A stretch of DNA of 64,000 nucleotides from an uncultured Anaerolineae bacterium (lineage in GTDB: Bacteria; Chloroflexota; Anaerolineae; Promineifilales; Promineifilaceae), in contig CAJQMR010000003.1 of the NCBI GenBank assembly GCA_905479495.1, positions 62,001 through 126,000 of the forward strand, read 5' to 3'. Below the pieces are notes generated by a model. It was given only the letters and a program-made list of their open reading frames with translations, ran no database searches and was not told the DNA's origin. A program made the translations under genes and the position numbers. Of this stretch, positions 1 to 8,842 are shown in pieces. Position 1 is the stretch's first letter, and every line of letters starts with the position of its first letter.

Positions 1-159
1 CAATTTGATTGTGAGATTATAGGTGTTGTGCCGCCAGCGATAGATGCCTGTATGCTGGCCCAAAGGCAGGGCGTTCCGCTTGTTGTTGCGCAGCCGAATG
101 GGGTAACGGCCGGGAGTCTGACGGACCTAGCCCAGAAATTCGAGACCATTGTCGGGTAA
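1..159 (+). CDS. C-terminal fragment of a MinD/ParA-like (CpaE/TadZ-type) ATPase; gene begins before the window
   Basis: Frame 1 is open from the first base to a TAA at 157-159 and gives 52 residues. The fragment contains VVPPAIDACMLAQRQGVPLV followed by a helix ending in LAQKFE. This is the usual end of MinD/ParA-superfamily proteins, where an IPxD-type segment is followed by a QGxPLV segment and a last helix packing on the ATPase fold. The receiver-ParA protein at 49726-50853 ends in the same arrangement (ARAIAQGVPLTL), so the two may be paralogues. The P-loop and any N-terminal receiver lie outside the window, so the exact subfamily cannot be decided. Confidence 0.6.
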   Translation, partial: QFDCEIIGVVPPAIDACMLAQRQGVPLVVAQPNGVTAGSLTDLAQKFETIVG

Positions 160-177
160 ATTCTGAGGGTTGGACAT

Positions 178-372
178 ATGTTAACGTCGGCTTCGTTTTT
201 TTGCGGTGAGGTTACGTTTTACGTAGCGGAGGATATGAAAAACGTAACCGCCAAATCCTGTGTCAGCCACATTCTGGACAAGTTGAGTGTTGCTGGTCGC
301 ACAGAAGCTGTAGCGTTGGCTGTGCGACATGCGACATCGACTTGTTGCGTAAACGGCCGTTTCCCCCTCTAA
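178..372 (+). pseudogene. Decayed fragment of a LuxR/NarL-type DNA-binding domain
   Basis: The 64-residue open frame contains VSHILDKLSVAGRTEAVALA, which matches the recognition-helix end of LuxR/NarL HTH domains (typically VxNHVSHILxKLGVxxRTEAV). The first half of the HTH is not recognisable in any frame just upstream, there is no receiver domain, and the protein ends soon after the HTH. The likely reading is a gene remnant behind the ParA-like fragment. A very short expressed HTH protein cannot be excluded, but the upstream residues do not look like a folded domain. Confidence 0.55.
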
Positions 373-403
373 ACCCCTAAATTCTCCCCCTCACCAACCA
401 CTT

Positions 404-448
404 CTCCCCCAACTGGCGGAGATTAAACTCCGCTGGTCAGCCGATGTG
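404..448. repeat. Intergenic repeat, copy 1 of 3
   Basis: A segment beginning CTCCCCCAACTGGCGGAG, continuing ATTAAA and CTCCGCTGGTCAGCCGATGTG. It recurs at 7127-7169 and 10096-10140. The core folds as CCAACTGGCGGAG against CTCCGCTGGT. Weaker similarity with copy 2 continues about 30 bases downstream. Nothing else is seen in 373-542 apart from the CsbD ribosome-binding site. Confidence 0.65.
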
Positions 449-542
449 CGCCAAGCGGATTCACGGTACTATTTATAGATAGTCCCCAAATACGCCGCCC
501 ACATAAAAGTTATTAATCTATATGATCCGGGAGGATCACCCT

Positions 543-749
543 ATGAACCAAGATGTCTTTGAAGGTAAATGGAAAGAAATGAGAGGCCAGGTCAAAGAGT
601 GGTGGGGCAAACTCACCGATGACGATCTGGAACAGGTCAGCGGTAAAGCTGACCAAATGATTGGCTTGCTGCAGCAGAAGTATGGTTACACCAAAGAGCA
701 TGCTGAAGAAGAGTTCAACCGGCGACTAGAGGCCGCAAAGATTGAGTGA
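543..749 (+). CDS. CsbD-like stress protein
   Basis: 68-residue acidic protein with the CsbD-family pattern: an N-terminal NQDVFEGKWKEMRGQVKEWW segment, then LTDDDLEQVSGKADQMIGLLQQKYGYTKEHAEEE (shown here only as a description of its extent; key elements are W-x-x-LTDDD and GYTKE). CsbD proteins are small general-stress proteins of unclear mechanism. The start at 543 is preferred over an upstream ATG at 522 because GGGAGG lies a suitable distance before it and the family begins at this point. It opens a group of small envelope-stress proteins (902, 1279, 1704). Confidence 0.88.
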   Translation: MNQDVFEGKWKEMRGQVKEWWGKLTDDDLEQVSGKADQMIGLLQQKYGYTKEHAEEEFNRRLEAAKIE

Positions 750-901
750 AATCCAGTTTCCCGCCCTGATATTTACAGGGAATGACGGGTTAAATCCTCT
801 GGTTGGGTAGCTGCTGCTTCTCCAATTGGGAAGCGGTGTAATTAATATGGGTTGGAAGCACGTTATCCGTGTTCCCAACCCAAACTTGAAGGAGAAAAAA
901 G

Positions 902-1177
902 ATGAATTTTATTATTTGGCTTATTGTTGGGGGCGTCATTGGCTGGGTAGCCAGTATCTTAATGGGAACAAATAAGCAACAGGGCATATTACTCAACGTC
1001 ATAGTCGGTATTGTTGGGGCGTTTGTGGGTGGTTTGGTATTAACACCTTTTTTTGGCATTGCTACCATTAACCAAAACAACTTTAGCATGCCGGGCCTGC
1101 TGGTATCGTTGGTAGGGGCCATCATTCTATTAGCCCTTGTCAGCCTCCTCCGTGGCGGTGGGTTGCGCCGACGCTAA
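902..1177 (+). CDS. GlsB/YeaQ/YmgE family membrane protein (transglycosylase-associated)
   Basis: 91 residues with three predicted membrane segments, each glycine-rich: IIWLIVGGVIGWVASILMG near the N-terminus, a central GIVGAFVGGLVL segment, and a C-terminal LVSLVGAIILLALVSLL before a basic tail (RGGGLRRR). This is the standard size and layout of the GlsB/YeaQ/YmgE family, small inner-membrane proteins induced by stress and of unknown biochemical activity. GGAGAAAAAAG precedes the ATG. It lies 152 bases after csbD-like 543-749, and the next genes are also small membrane proteins, which suggests a joint envelope-stress role. Confidence 0.88.
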   Translation: MNFIIWLIVGGVIGWVASILMGTNKQQGILLNVIVGIVGAFVGGLVLTPFFGIATINQNNFSMPGLLVSLVGAIILLALVSLLRGGGLRRR

Positions 1178-1278
1178 CTGTATTGTTATAAAATTTTAGC
1201 GGCGCAACAGTCCCACCTACAGCTCTCCCGGAGGTTTCAATCGCCGGGAGAGCGAATGTTTTAAGAGAGGTCCCATAA

Positions 1279-1689
1279 ATGTCACAAAAACGAACATCCG
1301 AAGTCAGAACATCACAGCGCGAATCAGGCCAGGAACAACGCCTCTTCTCGTTCAAAGCGACGCAATGGATTTGGCTCGGTCTTGGTATTCTCGAAGTCCT
1401 CATTGGGCTGCGCGTTGTACTGAAGCTCATTGCCGCCAACCCGGACAGCCCGTTTGCTGCCTTCATTTACACTATCAGCGCCATTTTCCTTTTCCCCTTT
1501 GCAGGGTTGGTTGGCACTCCTGCGTCTGGTGGGATGGTATTGGAAATCTCTTCCATCATCGCCATGTTGGTGTATGCGTTGCTGGCCTGGGGTATTGAAC
1601 GAATCGTCTGGGTGAGTTTCTATCGGCCGCGCGGCGCATTGGTGGGCGTTACCCAAACGACGACAACCCGCGAACAGGACATGGAGTAA
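1279..1689 (+). CDS. YggT-like small integral membrane protein
   Basis: 136 residues. After a polar N-terminus of about 30 residues come three hydrophobic segments: IWLGLGILEVLIGLRVVLKLI, a middle segment FAAFIYTISAIFLFPFAGL, and IIAMLVYALLAWGIERIVW. The order (helix, short PDSPFAAFIY loop, FPFAGL, helix) is that of YggT-family proteins. The C-terminal tail is polar (TQTTTTREQD). Function is unknown in the family; roles in membrane stress have been proposed. AGAGAGG precedes the ATG. The YggT match is by pattern and is moderately sure. Confidence 0.7.
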   Translation: MSQKRTSEVRTSQRESGQEQRLFSFKATQWIWLGLGILEVLIGLRVVLKLIAANPDSPFAAFIYTISAIFLFPFAGLVGTPASGGMVLEISSIIAMLVYALLAWGIERIVWVSFYRPRGALVGVTQTTTTREQDME

Positions 1690-1703
1690 GAATAGGAGAC
1701 GAC

Positions 1704-2045
1704 ATGATGAACAATAAAAAGCACGAAAATAAACAGGATGTCAATCAAATAAGCGGTTTTTTAGCCGGATTTTTGTTTTTAGGCGGGCTGCTGCTGGGCA
1801 GTGTAGCCGGTGCGGGGGTGATGCTGCTGACGGCACCCCAATCCGGCAAAAAGACCCGCAAACAGCTTCAGCGGAAAGGCCAGAAAGTGCGTAAGCAAAC
1901 GGCCAAAACGGTAAAACAGACGGTTGAGCAGGTTCAGGATAAAGCGAGCCAGGTCTCGACGAGCATCCACGAGCAAGTTGATGACCAAAAAGAGCGTTGG
2001 GAACCGGTGATTGAAGCTGGAAAAACGGCCGTTCAAGGCGCTTAG
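1704..2045 (+). CDS. YtxH-domain protein
   Basis: 113 residues: a polar start, one glycine/alanine-rich membrane segment (FLAGFLFLGGLLLGSVAGAG), the hallmark LLTAPQSGKKTRKQL motif, and a long basic and then acidic amphipathic helix rich in KxxKQT repeats. The membrane segment followed by (L)xAPxSGxxxR defines the YtxH/gas-vesicle-like family, which are stress-induced membrane-anchored coiled proteins. Two ATGs occur in tandem (1704, 1707) behind AGGAGA, so the start may be three bases later. Last of the four-gene small stress group. Confidence 0.85.
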   Translation: MMNNKKHENKQDVNQISGFLAGFLFLGGLLLGSVAGAGVMLLTAPQSGKKTRKQLQRKGQKVRKQTAKTVKQTVEQVQDKASQVSTSIHEQVDDQKERWEPVIEAGKTAVQGA

Positions 2046-2089
2046 TGGCCGTCCGCAAATAAGTTAGCGGAATTGTGCGAACGGCTTGG

Positions 2090-2134
2090 AGTAAGCGGCC
2101 TTCCAATCAGATAAGTTATTGTTGGCCGCTTACT
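2090..2134. repeat. Inverted repeat after the small stress genes
   Basis: AGTAAGCGGCC (2090-2100) is the exact reverse complement of GGCCGCTTACT (2124-2134), with a 23-base loop. No T-run follows, so it is not a clear intrinsic terminator. It could end the stress-gene transcript or be a protein-binding site. The rest of the 240-base gap up to 2288 shows no other feature except the ribosome-binding site. Confidence 0.4.
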
Positions 2135-2287
2135 TAGACCCAATTAGGTTCTCCTGCGAATGCCAATAACCAGCCAGGGGAGCTAACGAAGAAGGAAAAC
2201 CCTGGAATTTTTGTGCGTTGCGCCTCTGGTCGTTGTATAGTTATCAGAACGATACGCGGTTTACCAGCATTGACACAGGGAGGGAAC

Positions 2288-5200
2288 ATGACCCGTAAAA
2301 AAGATGTCACCGTGCCGCCCAAAACTATCATCCCCACACAAAAGCAGCCATCAGCGCCAATTGAAAATGCCGAGACAGAATCGCACCCAGGCAGCCAGGT
2401 GGCCGCCTCTTTTCCTATCGTCGGCATCGGCGCATCGGCCGGGGGGTTGGCGGTATTTGAACAGTTTTTTGCCGCCATGCCAGCCGATGTTGACCCCGGC
2501 ATGGCCTTTATCCTGGTGCAACATTTGTCGCCCGACCACAAGAGCCTTCTGGCAGAGCTGGTCCGGCGCTATACCCGCATGCAAGTTTACGAAGTGGAAG
2601 ATGGGATGACGGTGCGGCCCAACTGTGCCTACATTATCCCGCCGAATCACGACATGGCCTTTTTGCATGGCAAGCTGCATCTGCTGGAGCCGGGGGAGCG
2701 GCGCGGGCTGCGCCTGCCCATTGATTTCTTTTTCCGCTCTCTGGCCCAAGACCAGCGGGAGCGGGCTATCTGCATTGTACTCTCTGGAACCGGCAGCGAT
2801 GGTGCGCTGGGCGTGCGGGCCATTAAAGAAGCCGGGGGCATGGCCATGGCCCAAACGCCCGACTCGACAGAGTTTGACGGAATGCCGCGCAGCGCCATTG
2901 CCACCGGGTTGGTGGATTATGTGCTGCTCCCGGCTGAGATGCCGGCCCAACTCATCGCCTACGCCACTCATGCCTACGGCCACAAGCCGCGCCCAACGCT
3001 GCCGCTGCACCCCAAAGAAGACAGGTTGAACAAAATATTCATCCTGCTGCGCGCCGAAACCGGCCACGACTTTTCGCAGTACAAACAAAACACCATTACC
3101 CGGCGCATCGAGCGGCGCATGGCCGTGCAGCAGATCGAGCATGTTGATGAGTACATCCGTTATTTGCAGCAAAACGATACCGAAGTAAGAGCACTTTTTC
3201 ACGATTTGCTCATTGGCGTCACCCAGTTCTTCCGTGATCCGGAAGCTTTCGCCGCCCTGCAAACGCAAGCCATCCCCAAGCTCCTGGCCGCCAAGGCCAG
3301 CGGCGACCTGGTGCGGGTCTGGGTTCCTGGCTGCTCTACCGGCGAGGAAGCCTATTCCATTGCTATCTTGATTCAGGAGCAAATGGAAGCTTTGAAGCAG
3401 CGTTTTAAGGTGCAGATTTTTGCCACCGACATTGACAGCCGGGCCATTGCCACGGCCCGCGCCGGGGTTTATCCGGCCAGCATCGCCGCAGACGTCTCCC
3501 TGGAGCGGCTGGATCGCTTTTTCACCCATGATGCGGCGAACAGCGTTTACCAGATTCAAAAAGATGTGCGCGACATGCTCATTTTCTCGGAACATGATCT
3601 GATCCAGGCCCCGCCTTTTTCCCGGCTGGACCTGATTAGCTGCCGCAATCTGCTGATTTATATGAGCGGGGCTTTGCAGAAGAAGCTGATGCCCCTGTTT
3701 CACTATGCCTTGAACCCGGGCGGGCTGCTCTTTTTGGGCAGTTCGGAGAGCGTGGGGGAGTTTGGCCAACTCTTTGCCCCGCTGGATCGTAAATGGAAGT
3801 TGTACCAGCGTCAGGCAGAGCCATCTGGTAGGCGTTATTCGGATTTAGGCCAGATTATCCCGGCAGCAACGGCCGTTCGCATTAAGCAACGACCGTTACC
3901 ACCCACCACCAGTGAGACACAATCATCGCTGCGCCAGCTGACCGAACAATCGCTGCTTGAAGCGCATGTCCCGGCAGCGGTTCTGGTCAACGCGCGGGGC
4001 GACATCTTGTATATTCACGGCCGTACCGGGCGCTACCTAGAACCGGTGTCTGGCGAAGTGGGCGTTAGCAACATTCTGGCGATGGCCCGCAAGGGGCTGC
4101 GACGGCCGTTAACCACCATTTTGCATCAAGCCGTAGCCAACCATGCCCCAGTATCCCGCCCTGGCCTGCGTGTGAAAACGAATGGCGGTTTTACCACTGT
4201 TGATGTGACGCTGCGGCCAGTGGCCTCAGCCGGCGGCAGCGAACCGAAGCTGTATCTGGTCATCCTGAAAGAGGCAGAAGAACCGGGCGAGGAAACGGCC
4301 GTTGCCCCCAACCCCGACGAAACCCACCCCACCAGCGACAGCGACATCCGCATTTCAGCCCTGGAGCAAGAACTCCAGGCAAAAGAGGAATACCTGCAAA
4401 CGGCCGTTGAAGAAATGGAAACGGCCAACGAAGAGCTAAAATCAACCAACGAAGAGCTGCAATCGGTCAACGAAGAACTCCAATCGACCAACGAGGAGCT
4501 AGAAACCTCCAAAGAAGAGCTGCAATCGGTCAACGAAGAACTCTCCACCGTCAACGCCGAACTGCAACAGCGGGTGGCTGAACTATCGCAGGCCAACAAC
4601 GACATGAACAACCTGCTCGCCGGCACCGGTGTAGGCACTATTTTTGTAGATCATCAGCTGCGCATCCAACGCTTCACCCCGACCGTGACGCAGCTCATTC
4701 ACCTCATCCCCACCGACATCGGCCGACCGGTGGGCCACATCACCGCCAATCTGGCAGGGTACGATCGTCTGGTCGCCGACGTGAAGGCTGTACTAGACAC
4801 CCTCATACCCAAAGAGATCGAAGTGCAAACCCCGGCGGGTGATTGGTATATGCTGGGCATCCGCCCCTATCGTACCCTGGAAAATGTGATTGAGGGGGCC
4901 GTGATAACCTTTGTAGACATCACCCGCATCAAAAAGGCGGAAGCGCTGCAACGACTGGCGGCGGTGGTGCGCGACGCCAGCGATGCCATCACGCTGCAAG
5001 ATTTGCAGGGCCACATTTTAGCCTGGAACCCGGCCGCCGAGCGTTTATACGGTTGGTCTGAATCGGAGGCACTGGCGCTGAACAACCGTAACCGGATTCC
5101 GCCAGAGCAGCACGCGCAAGAAATGGAGACACTCCGGCTGTTGAGCCAGGCGGCCGTTCTGGAGCCATATCACGCCCGCCGGTTGTGTAAAGACGGTCGG

Positions 5201-5311
5201 ATCGTGGACATCTGCTTAACGGCCACGGCGCTGATCGACGAAACCGGCGAGGTCTACGCCATTGCCACCACCGAGCGGCAAATAGGCCAGCCCCCAGAAG
5301 AGGAACCGTAG
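2288..5311 (+). CDS. CheB-CheR-PAS fusion signalling protein
   Basis: 1007 residues. Domains in order: CheB methylesterase (about 40-225) with the catalytic set S50 in GASAGG, H79 in VQHLSPDH and D171 in GTGSDGALG; CheR N-terminal helices and SAM-dependent methyltransferase (about 245-510, with VWVPGCSTGEEAYS and SCRNLLIYM); a coiled coil at about 690-775 built from NEELxS/T heptads; and two PAS domains (about 775-890 and 895-1000). No receiver and no kinase domain are present. Such fusions pair with histidine kinases rather than flagellar chemotaxis, and here the kinase gene follows after 16 bases. The start at 2288 is chosen for its GGGAGGGA site; an upstream in-frame ATG at 2213 lacks one. 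Confidence 0.92.
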   Translation: MTRKKDVTVPPKTIIPTQKQPSAPIENAETESHPGSQVAASFPIVGIGASAGGLAVFEQFFAAMPADVDPGMAFILVQHLSPDHKSLLAELVRRYTRMQVYEVEDGMTVRPNCAYIIPPNHDMAFLHGKLHLLEPGERRGLRLPIDFFFRSLAQDQRERAICIVLSGTGSDGALGVRAIKEAGGMAMAQTPDSTEFDGMPRSAIATGLVDYVLLPAEMPAQLIAYATHAYGHKPRPTLPLHPKEDRLNKIFILLRAETGHDFSQYKQNTITRRIERRMAVQQIEHVDEYIRYLQQNDTEVRALFHDLLIGVTQFFRDPEAFAALQTQAIPKLLAAKASGDLVRVWVPGCSTGEEAYSIAILIQEQMEALKQRFKVQIFATDIDSRAIATARAGVYPASIAADVSLERLDRFFTHDAANSVYQIQKDVRDMLIFSEHDLIQAPPFSRLDLISCRNLLIYMSGALQKKLMPLFHYALNPGGLLFLGSSESVGEFGQLFAPLDRKWKLYQRQAEPSGRRYSDLGQIIPAATAVRIKQRPLPPTTSETQSSLRQLTEQSLLEAHVPAAVLVNARGDILYIHGRTGRYLEPVSGEVGVSNILAMARKGLRRPLTTILHQAVANHAPVSRPGLRVKTNGGFTTVDVTLRPVASAGGSEPKLYLVILKEAEEPGEETAVAPNPDETHPTSDSDIRISALEQELQAKEEYLQTAVEEMETANEELKSTNEELQSVNEELQSTNEELETSKEELQSVNEELSTVNAELQQRVAELSQANNDMNNLLAGTGVGTIFVDHQLRIQRFTPTVTQLIHLIPTDIGRPVGHITANLAGYDRLVADVKAVLDTLIPKEIEVQTPAGDWYMLGIRPYRTLENVIEGAVITFVDITRIKKAEALQRLAAVVRDASDAITLQDLQGHILAWNPAAERLYGWSESEALALNNRNRIPPEQHAQEMETLRLLSQAAVLEPYHARRLCKDGRIVDICLTATALIDETGEVYAIATTERQIGQPPEEEP

Positions 5312-5327
5312 ATGGGAGGAGAGCGAC

Positions 5328-7106
5328 ATGAACGAAACAGAAATGAATTCTGCCGAGCTTTTGCGCCAGCGCGCCGAGGAGATAGTTGCCCAGATACCAG
5401 AAGATCTGGCTGATCTTTCGCCAGAAGCTGGGCAGCAGTTGCTCCATGAGCTGCGCGTCCACCAGATAGAGTTGGAGATGCAGAATGAGGAGCTGCGCCG
5501 GACGCAGCTGGAATTGGAAGCGGCACGGTCACGCTATTTTGACCTCTATGATCTGGCCCCGGTCGGTTATATTACCCTCAGCAAGCAGGGAATCATTCTG
5601 GAAGCGAACCTGACGCTGGTTGATCTGCTGGGGGTGACGCGAAAACAGGTCGTGAAACGGCCGTTAACGCGCTTCATCTTGCCCCCAGACCAGGACATCT
5701 TTTACCATCACCATCGCCAGCTTTTTGCCACCGGCGCGCCCCAAATTTGCGAACTGCGCTTGTTACGTGCCTCCGGCGACTCCTTTTGGGCCCAGTTGGA
5801 AGCGGCAATCGAGCCGCAAAATGATGGCCACGCGCCAACCGCCGGCATCATCATCAGCGACATTGGCACGCGCAAACAAGCAGCGTTGGCACTGCACAAA
5901 AGCCACGAACGCCTGGAAGAAGCCATTGACGAATTGCGTGAGGCACAGGCACAGCTTGTGCAGCAAGAGCGGCTGGCGGCCATCGGACAGCTGGCGGCAG
6001 GCATTGCCCACGATTTCAATAACATCCTGGCGGTCATCACCCTCTTTGTTGATTTGAGTCTCTGCATGCCTGATCTTCCTCCCAAACTGCATGAGCGCCT
6101 GGAGACGATCGGCCAGCAGGCCAGGCGTGCCGCCGACCTAGTGCAGCAAATCCTCGATTTCGGCCGGCGTGCCGTGCTGCAAACCAGGTCGTTAAACCTG
6201 GCAACCTTTCTCCAAGAGCAGGTTGACTTGTGGCAGCACACCATTCCGGAGTCTATCCAGATTCATTTTGCCGCCGAGACGGCCAATTATCTGGTCAAGG
6301 CCGACCCTACGCGCCTGCAGCAGCTGTTCACCAATCTAGTTCTCAATGCCCGCGACGCCATGCCCGACGGCGGTGATCTGCATCTGGGTGTAGCGCAGCT
6401 TCATTTGGATCACCGCGACACAGCGCCGCTGTCCGACATGGCCGCCGGAGATTGGGCGCGGATAACTATTAGCGACAGCGGCACAGGTATTCCGGCCACG
6501 ACGCTACCGCACATTTATGAGCCGTTTTTTACTACCAAAGGGCCGGGGCGGGGCAGCGGGCTGGGGCTGGCCCAGGTATACGGCATTGTCAAACAGCACA
6601 ACGGGCATATTGACGTGCAGAGCGCAGAAGACCAGGGGACAACCTTTACCATTTATCTACCGGCGCTGGACGCCACGCCGCTGGTAAAAACGGCCGTTGC
6701 CCCATCAGCCGTGCAGCACGGGCAAGGCGAAACCATCCTGGTTGTGGAAGACAGCGATGTCTTGCGCGAGGCATTGGCCAGCACCCTGGTTCTGCTGAAC
6801 TATCAGGTCGTGACCGCCGCAGACGCCCGTGAAGCGTTGGCCATTCTGGAACAAGATGGTGAAAGCGAGATGCCAGGGCAAAACATCGCCCTGGTCCTGA
6901 GCGATCTGGTCATGCCGAACATGGGGGGCAAGGCGCTGCTGCAGGCGCTGCGGAAACGTGGTCTGACTGTGCCGTTTATGATCCTGAGTGGTCATCCTCT
7001 GGAAGCTGATTTACTACAAACACTGCAAACTCAGGGGGTGGCCGGTTGGCTGCTCAAACCAATAAATATAGAAGAATTGGCCGCAGCAGTGGCGCGTGCC
7101 TTGTAA
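5328..7106 (+). CDS. Hybrid histidine kinase (PAS-HisKA-HATPase-receiver)
   Basis: 592 residues. A short N-terminal coil (ELLHELRVHQIELEMQNEEL) leads into a PAS domain (about 65-190), a HisKA dimerisation helix with the phospho-acceptor H228 in AHDFNN, a HATPase_c domain with N-box NLVLNARDAMPDGG, G1 box DSGTGIP and G2 box GSGLGL, and a C-terminal receiver starting at ILVVEDSDVL with phospho-acceptor D526 in SDLVMPN and the conserved lysine in LLKPI. The HDFNN box is typical of NtrB-like kinases. It follows the CheB-CheR-PAS gene closely, suggesting one operon and one pathway. The output may be the stress-type genes downstream, but nothing in the sequence proves this. Confidence 0.92.
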   Translation: MNETEMNSAELLRQRAEEIVAQIPEDLADLSPEAGQQLLHELRVHQIELEMQNEELRRTQLELEAARSRYFDLYDLAPVGYITLSKQGIILEANLTLVDLLGVTRKQVVKRPLTRFILPPDQDIFYHHHRQLFATGAPQICELRLLRASGDSFWAQLEAAIEPQNDGHAPTAGIIISDIGTRKQAALALHKSHERLEEAIDELREAQAQLVQQERLAAIGQLAAGIAHDFNNILAVITLFVDLSLCMPDLPPKLHERLETIGQQARRAADLVQQILDFGRRAVLQTRSLNLATFLQEQVDLWQHTIPESIQIHFAAETANYLVKADPTRLQQLFTNLVLNARDAMPDGGDLHLGVAQLHLDHRDTAPLSDMAAGDWARITISDSGTGIPATTLPHIYEPFFTTKGPGRGSGLGLAQVYGIVKQHNGHIDVQSAEDQGTTFTIYLPALDATPLVKTAVAPSAVQHGQGETILVVEDSDVLREALASTLVLLNYQVVTAADAREALAILEQDGESEMPGQNIALVLSDLVMPNMGGKALLQALRKRGLTVPFMILSGHPLEADLLQTLQTQGVAGWLLKPINIEELAAAVARAL

Positions 7107-7126
7107 ATAAGTAATCGGTCTTTTAG

Positions 7127-7169
7127 CTCCCCCAACTGGCGGAGTAAAAAACCCCCTGTTCAGCTGATG
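7127..7169. repeat. Intergenic repeat, copy 2 of 3
   Basis: Begins CTCCCCCAACTGGCGGAG like copies at 404 and 10096, then diverges in the second arm (CCCCCTGTTCAGCTGATG). It lies between the hybrid kinase and the DUF5661 gene. Similarity to copy 1 continues past the repeat as far as about 7197. Confidence 0.6.
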
Positions 7170-7275
7170 CTGCCGGAGCGCATTGAAGGTACGATTAACT
7201 GGTATGGTGTCACGGCGAACAGATTTACAAGAAATTGTGACAAATTGTACACAAGTGGAAGATAAGGAGAAGAAA

Positions 7276-7548
7276 ATGTCCGCTAAAAAGCATTTCACAA
7301 CCGAGCAGGTCCGCGAAGTCGGTGACAAACTCGGTGTTGACTGGGGTCGCATCGACCTGGATCAGTTCCGTATGGGTTTAGAGGTTGAGTTAGAACATGG
7401 GCTGCACGACCCAGCAACAGACGTGACAGGTAACGACCTCGTCCTCACCGGTAAAATCGCGCTCGCTCATCTCAATGAGTTTGCCGATTATTACACCCGC
7501 CTCGAAAAGATGGAACGGGAGGCCAAAGAGGAACTCGGCCAAAGCTAA
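7276..7548 (+). CDS. DUF5661-family small protein
   Basis: 90 residues. It shows the DUF5661 signature: FTTEQVREVGDKLGVDW at the N-terminus, then FRMGLEVELEHG, D-x-T-GNDLVLTGKIALAHLNE and a C-terminal DYYTRLEKME helix. The family is found in many bacteria and has no known function. The start at 7276 is preceded by AAGGAG; the upstream in-frame ATG at 7183 has no ribosome-binding site and adds residues not seen in the family. Stop codon lies 19 bases before the next gene, so both may be on one transcript. Confidence 0.82.
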   Translation: MSAKKHFTTEQVREVGDKLGVDWGRIDLDQFRMGLEVELEHGLHDPATDVTGNDLVLTGKIALAHLNEFADYYTRLEKMEREAKEELGQS

Positions 7549-7567
7549 TCCAGGTATGAAAGGGAAC

Positions 7568-8842
7568 ATGGCACTCCATTCACCTTCGCAATCATATAAC
7601 TGGACATTCTGGCAGGTCGTGTGGGCGACGCTCGTCCTTGCTGCGGTTGGCCTGAGCTTTTGGCTGCTTTATCGCTTCTATCAGGTCATCTTCATCTTGT
7701 TTGTGGCAGTGGTGATTGGCACCATTCTGAGACCCATCGTGCTCTGGCTGCAGCGGCGCGGGCTGCCTCAAAAAACAGGAGTCCTCCTGGTCTATCTACT
7801 GCTGCTGGCCCTACTTATTGGCTTCGTGCTGTTGTTATTCCCCTTGATTGTCGAGCAAAGCAGTACAATTACGGCCGCCATCCCCGGTTATTACCAAAAC
7901 GTGTACGGCTGGACGCTTGAAAATCCGAATCAATTAACTGAGAGTCTGCGCGCGATTCTGCCCGATGCCTTATCGTTCCTGGAGCCGGTTCAGCAGACAG
8001 GGCAGGAGATGTTGGATTCAGCCGGGCAGGTGTTGGGCTACGTGGCCTCGGTGGCGAATGGGTTTATTACGGCCGTTGTCATTTTACTCCTGTCCGCCTA
8101 TTGGACCCTGGATGGACCGCGCACCATCCGCACCTTGCTGCTGCTGGTGCCAAAAAGCCAGCGCGAGAGTATTGGGGAGCTTATTTCAGCAATGGAAATA
8201 AAGGTGGGTGCCTATATTGCCGGACAGGGGATCCTGATGTTGGTCGTAGGCAGCCTGGCTCTGGTTGCCTACTGGCTCATCGGCTTGCCTTATGTTTTGG
8301 TGCTGGCGTTTGTGGCCGGTGTGATGGAGGCGGTTCCGCTGATTGGACCGCTGCTAGGGGCTGTTCCGGCAGCACTGGTAGCTCTGTCTCTGGGACCGGA
8401 CAAATTAATATGGGTTATTGCCGCCACGGCTATTATTCAGCAGCTAGAAAACAGCCTGCTGGTACCGCGTGTCATGCATAAGGCCGTAGGCGTCAACCCA
8501 TTTGTCACCTTGCTGGCGCTTTTTGCGTTTGGCTCTTTACTGGGTATTGCTGGAGCGCTCATGGCCATTCCGCTAGCTGCCATGATTCAAATCTTGCTCA
8601 ATCGTTTTGTCTTTCGTCCAGAAGCGCTGGAGTCGGAGAGCTCGGCTGGCCGCGATTATGCCAGCCGACTGCGTTATGAAGCGCAAGGCCTGGCGCAAGA
8701 TTTGCGTAAGCAGGCGCGGCTCTCACAGGCAGGCTCAGTTCAAGCCATCCAGCAGACGGATCAGGTAATGGATGAGATTGAAGCAATTGCCACCGATCTG
8801 GATGTGCTGTTGGCTCAGGCTGGCCTAGCGGGGGCAGAATGA
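7568..8842 (+). CDS. AI-2E family transporter (first of a tandem pair)
   Basis: 424 residues with about eight hydrophobic segments. The arrangement fits AI-2E/TqsA-type permeases: two or three N-terminal helices including ILFVAVVIGTILRPIV, a soluble middle region (about 90-165), then a C-terminal helical bundle with EAVPLIGPLLGAVPA, LENSLLVPRVM and VGVNPFVTLLALFAFG, all typical of the family. A polar C-terminal tail of about 60 residues follows. Start at 7568 has GAAAGGGA before it. Family members export autoinducer-2 or move ions (Na+/H+ antiport in some); the substrate here cannot be told. It overlaps the next gene by four bases (ATGA), implying translational coupling. Confidence 0.88.
   Translation: MALHSPSQSYNWTFWQVVWATLVLAAVGLSFWLLYRFYQVIFILFVAVVIGTILRPIVLWLQRRGLPQKTGVLLVYLLLLALLIGFVLLLFPLIVEQSSTITAAIPGYYQNVYGWTLENPNQLTESLRAILPDALSFLEPVQQTGQEMLDSAGQVLGYVASVANGFITAVVILLLSAYWTLDGPRTIRTLLLLVPKSQRESIGELISAMEIKVGAYIAGQGILMLVVGSLALVAYWLIGLPYVLVLAFVAGVMEAVPLIGPLLGAVPAALVALSLGPDKLIWVIAATAIIQQLENSLLVPRVMHKAVGVNPFVTLLALFAFGSLLGIAGALMAIPLAAMIQILLNRFVFRPEALESESSAGRDYASRLRYEAQGLAQDLRKQARLSQAGSVQAIQQTDQVMDEIEAIATDLDVLLAQAGLAGAE

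Noticed and set aside
2351..3769. A 472-codon open frame antisense to the CheB-CheR gene
   Set aside because: It lies opposite a gene with clear catalytic motifs, has no ribosome-binding site or known domain, and its composition is that of a mirrored GC-rich coding frame.
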